DNA from: an uncultured Clostridia bacterium
GTDB taxonomy: Bacteria; Bacillota; Clostridia; Oscillospirales; Ruminococcaceae
Reading direction: 5' to 3'
DNA length: 9,186 nt
Assembly (NCBI GenBank): GCA_947427325.1
Contig: CANEHP010000086.1
Span: 1-9,186, forward strand
The position numbers and the translations under genes are program-made. Position 1 is the first letter of the stretch; each line of letters starts with the position of its first letter. Below the pieces are notes generated by a model. That model was given only the letters and a program-made list of their open reading frames with translations, did not search any database and had not been told where the DNA came from. Of this stretch, positions 7,027 to 9,186 are shown one piece after another.

Positions 7027-7331
7027 ATACGGTCAAATCCTTTTGTCGAAGACATGGGATGGTGGAAGAAAAAGTGAAAACAGATGTGCCTCGTTGCAAG
7101 AATTGTGGCGGCATTATCAATAACAACTTCGGTGTGAAACCTCGTTTGTTTTGCTCCGAACATTGCAAACAGACTTGGTGGAATAAACATCGCCACGAGC
7201 GTGTAAGTGAAAGAATCGTTTCTCATGTGTGCCGAACCTGCGGTAAGACCTTCAATGATTACAGCGGAGCAAACCGGAAGTATTGTTCACAGGCGTGTTA
7301 CTGGGAAAGGAATAAACATGATGGAGAGTGA
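7017..7331 (+). pseudogene. N-terminally truncated HTH and zinc-ribbon protein of a serine-recombinase element
   Basis: The reading frame resembles small proteins, often labelled sigma-70-like, that precede SHOCT and recombinase genes in Firmicutes mobile elements. LSVNTVKSFCRRHG (7017-7058) is the recognition helix of a helix-turn-helix, but the preceding half is replaced by hsdS sequence. Two zinc-ribbon-like Cys sets follow: CKNC with CSEHC and CRTC with CSQAC, eight cysteines in all. The frame is open leftward into hsdS only by chance, from a TTG at 6972. If anything is translated, ATG 7059 would give about 90 residues keeping both Cys sets, but its ribosome site is weak. The end overlaps the SHOCT start by 14 bases, as in an intact operon. 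The family assignment is from memory of the pattern. Confidence 0.7.
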
Positions 7332-7536
7332 TATGTTTATGGGTTTATTAGGTTACAAATCTGCCATGAAGCAAGCCCGTGATATGGTGGAAAAAGAGCT
7401 GATTACGGCGGATGAATATACCAAAATTGAGGAGAAAATGCGCGAGATGTTTGGTATCAATATTAGCAGTTTATATCGAGAGAATGACTGGATAAATACT
7501 CGTTTTAGAGGTAATATGTCGCCTAACAGGAGGTGA
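7318..7536 (+). CDS. SHOCT-domain protein of a serine-recombinase element
   Basis: This 72-residue protein contains a short SHOCT-type helical hairpin (residues 17-46), with the typical EKELITADEYTKIEEKM pattern of a hydrophobic turn followed by an acidic helix. SHOCT proteins of this type lie between an HTH/zinc-ribbon gene and large serine recombinases in Firmicutes elements; their role is unknown, possibly oligomerisation or regulation of the recombinase. I chose ATG 7318 (a second ATG is adjacent) because AAAGGAA lies five bases upstream and the family begins close to this point; the frame extends further upstream only by chance. Its stop codon lies inside the AGGAGGTGA ribosome site of the next gene, so the two were translationally coupled. 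It is the only member of this block that looks complete. Confidence 0.75.
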   Translation: MMESDMFMGLLGYKSAMKQARDMVEKELITADEYTKIEEKMREMFGINISSLYRENDWINTRFRGNMSPNRR

Positions 7537-7540
7537 TATT

Positions 7541-7708
7541 ATGCCGAAAACAATAACAAAAATAGCGTATCCACCAAGGTTGCAAAGCAAAAAGAAAGTG
7601 GCTGCATACAGAAGATGGCGAGATATTATAGACTGCTTCTTGACGATTATTCGTCAGCCTCATTTACAAGTTTCAGCAAGGAATATTTCGGGACACTCGA
7701 TCAGTTAA
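7541..7708 (+). pseudogene. serine recombinase, N-terminal stub only
   Basis: A strong ribosome site AGGAGGTGA (7528-7536) drives an ATG at 7541. The first 24 residues (beginning MPKTITKIAYPP and reaching KKKVAAYR) match the start of large serine recombinases, where VAAYARVST with the catalytic serine should follow. Here the similarity stops near 7612. The frame then runs through unrelated sequence to TAA at 7706-7708, for 55 residues in total. The catalytic serine, the rest of the resolvase domain and the DNA-binding domains are absent, so no recombination activity is possible. The foreign part overlaps the next ORF in a different frame. The assignment rests on the short N-terminal pattern plus the SHOCT and zinc-ribbon context. 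Confidence 0.7.
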
Positions 7709-7923
7709 AAGGACTCTTTGATGATATGCACTCAGCTGAAGATATCGCAAAGAGATATTCGAACATTCTCTCAACTTTTGATAAATTCCTCACCGGAGAA
7801 AGGAATCTTACTCACAATGTTGCCTATCGGGAAATGCCATTCCTTGTTTATGCAAAGGTATTAGGAATGGAAACTTCTGTGCTTATGGATTACAAATGGA
7901 AGCATCTCAACACTTGGAGGTGA
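7615..7923 (+). CDS. hypothetical protein, 102 residues
   Basis: I do not recognise this family. The product starts MARYYRLLLDDYSSASF, looks soluble and helical with mixed charge, and has no signal peptide, membrane segment or clear motif. The ATG at 7615 has only AGAAG directly before it, which is too close to be a good ribosome site. The frame is open upstream to 7537, so the true start may have been lost when the recombinase stub was joined just left of it (near 7612). The gene may therefore be an N-terminally truncated remnant. Its last codons contain GGAGG (7916-7920), a possible ribosome site for the next ORF. The composition looks like coding DNA, but expression is uncertain. Confidence 0.5.
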   Translation: MARYYRLLLDDYSSASFTSFSKEYFGTLDQLKGLFDDMHSAEDIAKRYSNILSTFDKFLTGERNLTHNVAYREMPFLVYAKVLGMETSVLMDYKWKHLNTWR

Positions 7924-7932
7924 CCTTACTTT

Positions 7933-8244
7933 ATGAAATGCGACACGGCAGAAAGTACACATCTTTGGATATGCTGTCAAAGAAAATACTGCCGTTGCAT
8001 ACTCACCAAGTTTACTAATCTGCAATACGAAACGGATGAAGAAAACTATGAGCCTCTCGGAGCAATGATATGGGGTTACCCCGGACAAATTCAAGGCACG
8101 GTCGGAAACCTACACAATCAACTTTTTGTAATTGAAAAAATCTTTAAGACAAAAGCAGAAGCAATAAGCGATCTGACTAACTTTAAAACAAATCCCGATC
8201 CCGACTTTTCAAGAATACTTGATGATATTTTCGGTGACGGTTAA
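7933..8244 (+). CDS. hypothetical protein, 103 residues
   Basis: I do not recognise this family. GGAGG lies 12 bases before the ATG, rather far but usable, and overlaps the stop of the preceding ORF. Residues from about 30 on look like a genuine small acidic protein with aromatic and charged patches (YETDEENYEPLGAMIWGYPG and a terminal SRILDDIFGDG). The first 30 residues are unusual, with five Cys and little order. A competing frame (7896-8018, 40 residues, starting MEASQHLEVTLLYEMRHG) covers the same DNA and also looks protein-like. A frameshift or another fragment junction near 8018 is therefore possible. There is no signal peptide or membrane segment. Confidence 0.5.
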   Translation: MKCDTAESTHLWICCQRKYCRCILTKFTNLQYETDEENYEPLGAMIWGYPGQIQGTVGNLHNQLFVIEKIFKTKAEAISDLTNFKTNPDPDFSRILDDIFGDG

Positions 8245-8262
8245 ATCGAAAGGAATGTTAAA

Positions 8263-8460
8263 ATGTATTCAAAACAAGATAATCTTGTAGAAATCACCTT
8301 CACCGTTGAACAAGACCTATATGATGAAGCATCAAAAGTATGTGTAAAACTCGGAACAACACTCGAAGAAGTAATGGTGGAGTTTTTCAAGTTTTGCATT
8401 GTCCCCGAAAATATGCCGAAGGTAAAAGAAATTCTCGGCATAGAAAAAGCACCCGTGTGA
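8263..8460 (+). CDS. small ribbon-helix-helix-like protein, possible RelB/DinJ-type antitoxin
   Basis: The 65-residue product begins with a short strand (EITFTVEQDLYDEASKVCVK) followed by a helix-turn-helix pair (LGTTLEEVMVEFFKFCI). This layout resembles the N-terminal DNA-binding and dimerising half of RelB/DinJ antitoxins. AAAGGAA lies seven bases before the ATG, a good ribosome site. It starts 18 bases after the preceding stop, so the two may be cotranscribed. No RelE/YafQ-like toxin follows: the next gene is convergent. It could be an orphan antitoxin, a small regulator or a truncated member of another family. Its last codons (KAPV and stop) form one arm of the neighbouring gene's terminator. 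Confidence 0.6.
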   Translation: MYSKQDNLVEITFTVEQDLYDEASKVCVKLGTTLEEVMVEFFKFCIVPENMPKVKEILGIEKAPV

Positions 8461-8471
8461 TAGCGGGTGCT
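8444..8471 (-). terminator. intrinsic terminator of the minus-strand ATPase gene
   Basis: AGCACCCG (8448-8455) pairs with CGGGTGCT (8464-8471) around an eight-base loop. On the minus strand the stem is followed by a run of U (TTTTTC). It begins 12 bases past the stop of the ATP-binding protein gene. On the plus strand no U-run follows, so it does not clearly end the ribbon-helix-helix ORF whose stop codon (8458-8460) lies in the loop. Confidence 0.85.
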
Positions 8472-8483
8472 GATACGAAAAGA

Positions 8484-9186
8484 TCAAGATAAGGATTTGA
8501 GGTATTCTTCAACATTCAGATATTGAATATCATCGGACACCGTTGGCTTACCGCGATAAATGACATATTTGCCGGTTATCCTGCCAAAGCGATGCTCGGT
8601 CTGTGCACACTTCTCGGCGTTTATAAGATGGGCGTACTGCTCGCAAGCAACCTCACGACTTCGCTTAATTTCATAAGTTTCGCAGGTGAGAGTTTTGGGA
8701 TCGTAAATAACCATATCAAATTCACCGACAGCAAACTGAAGCTGGAATACCTCTTTTCGGGGATTTGCAATCTTGGTTTCGAGAAGAACAAGGTCTTCAA
8801 TCATTCTACCCGTAATGGCGCCCATGGCTCTATCAAGGACTCGGCTGCGCTCTACGACCGAAAGTGCGTTGAACTTCTCATCGAGCAAGAGAGAATGAAC
8901 AAGTGCCTCTGCCTGTGCATACCGTAACCCCGGCTGACTGATTACTACTTTCTTTTCCCTGTTGTTGCTGTTCGGGAAATGAAGGATATCCACCTCCATA
9001 ATGAGATCAAGTAAGGTAAGGTATTCTTTGATTTGAAAAGCGTGAACATCATCGATCTCCACCGACTGCTCCTCTTTGTTAAGAATATCAAGCAAATCCT
9101 TAATGGATTTAACGACAAGCTCTCTGTCGATATTGTCATTAAGATCGAACGACTCTGTTCTGTCATTCAAAAGATTTCTTGCAGTT
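8484..9186 (-). CDS. C-terminal part of a large AAA-type ATP-binding protein with PD-(D/E)XK-like domain (5' end beyond the window)
   Basis: The frame is open through the right edge (TARNLLNDRTESF), so only the last 233 or so residues are seen. The Walker motifs would lie outside. This end resembles the C-terminal half of archaeal-type or DUF4143-type AAA proteins common in gut bacteria. A helical region is followed by GRMIEDLVLLET (121-132, numbered from a TTG at 9170). Then comes a nuclease-fold pattern: EFDMVIYD (150-157, Asp152) and ETYEIKRS (164-171, Glu167 and Lys169), matching a D-(x)n-ExK layout. The natural protein does not start at that TTG. The gene ends with its own terminator. 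Such proteins are often linked to mobile regions, but their function is mostly unknown. Family assignment is moderate; the nuclease-like reading is weaker. Confidence 0.7.
   Translation of the reverse strand, partial: TARNLLNDRTESFDLNDNIDRELVVKSIKDLLDILNKEEQSVEIDDVHAFQIKEYLTLLDLIMEVDILHFPNSNNREKKVVISQPGLRYAQAEALVHSLLLDEKFNALSVVERSRVLDRAMGAITGRMIEDLVLLETKIANPRKEVFQLQFAVGEFDMVIYDPKTLTCETYEIKRSREVACEQYAHLINAEKCAQTEHRFGRITGKYVIYRGKPTVSDDIQYLNVEEYLKSLS

Noticed and set aside
6972..7058. TTG start for a 119-residue protein overlapping the hsdS end
   Set aside because: The first 15 residues come from hsdS sequence read in another frame. The real fragment begins at about 7017.
8523..8927. 134-residue plus-strand ORF
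   Set aside because: Antisense to the ATP-binding protein gene, which has its own terminator and recognisable motifs.

Overview
The window looks like chromosome of a Clostridia-class Bacillota, probably a Ruminococcus-like member of the Oscillospirales. The reasons are an smc-ftsY pair typical of the phylum, strong AGGAGG-type ribosome sites, sigma-A-like promoters, and mobile-gene fragments of kinds common in gut Firmicutes. The genus is inference from gene style, not from a marker comparison.

Left part (1-5593): conserved backbone on the minus strand. smc (condensin ATPase) is followed 36 bases later by ftsY (signal recognition particle receptor), probably in one transcript from an extended -10 promoter near 5259-5267. 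FtsY has an intact GTPase core but carries a long acidic, low-complexity C-terminal extension that ends in a basic-aromatic tail. The usual acidic region of FtsY is N-terminal.

Centre (5487-5713): a self-contained tRNA unit on the plus strand. It has a near-consensus promoter (TTGACA, 17 bases, TATACT with an extended -10), an initiator tRNA-fMet with encoded CCA, and a strong intrinsic terminator.

Right part (5758-9186): an accessory patchwork. A hairpin and three tandem copies of a 19-base repeat lead directly into an hsdS (type I restriction specificity subunit) fragment cut at both ends. That fragment is joined without a gap to part of a serine-recombinase element: a zinc-ribbon HTH protein lacking its N-terminus, an intact SHOCT-domain protein, and only the first 24 or so codons of the recombinase. 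Two unrecognised small ORFs and a small ribbon-helix-helix-like protein follow. A convergent minus-strand gene, the C-terminal part of a large AAA-type ATP-binding protein with a PD-(D/E)XK-like motif, runs off the right edge. Its terminator overlaps the end of the ribbon-helix-helix-like ORF.

The backbone genes serve chromosome segregation, membrane protein targeting and translation initiation. The right part reads as a recombination hot spot or graveyard beside a tRNA gene. I do not see a complete new system in the window. The points most worth checking are the FtsY tail, the 19-base repeat at the hsdS junction, and the fused fragments.
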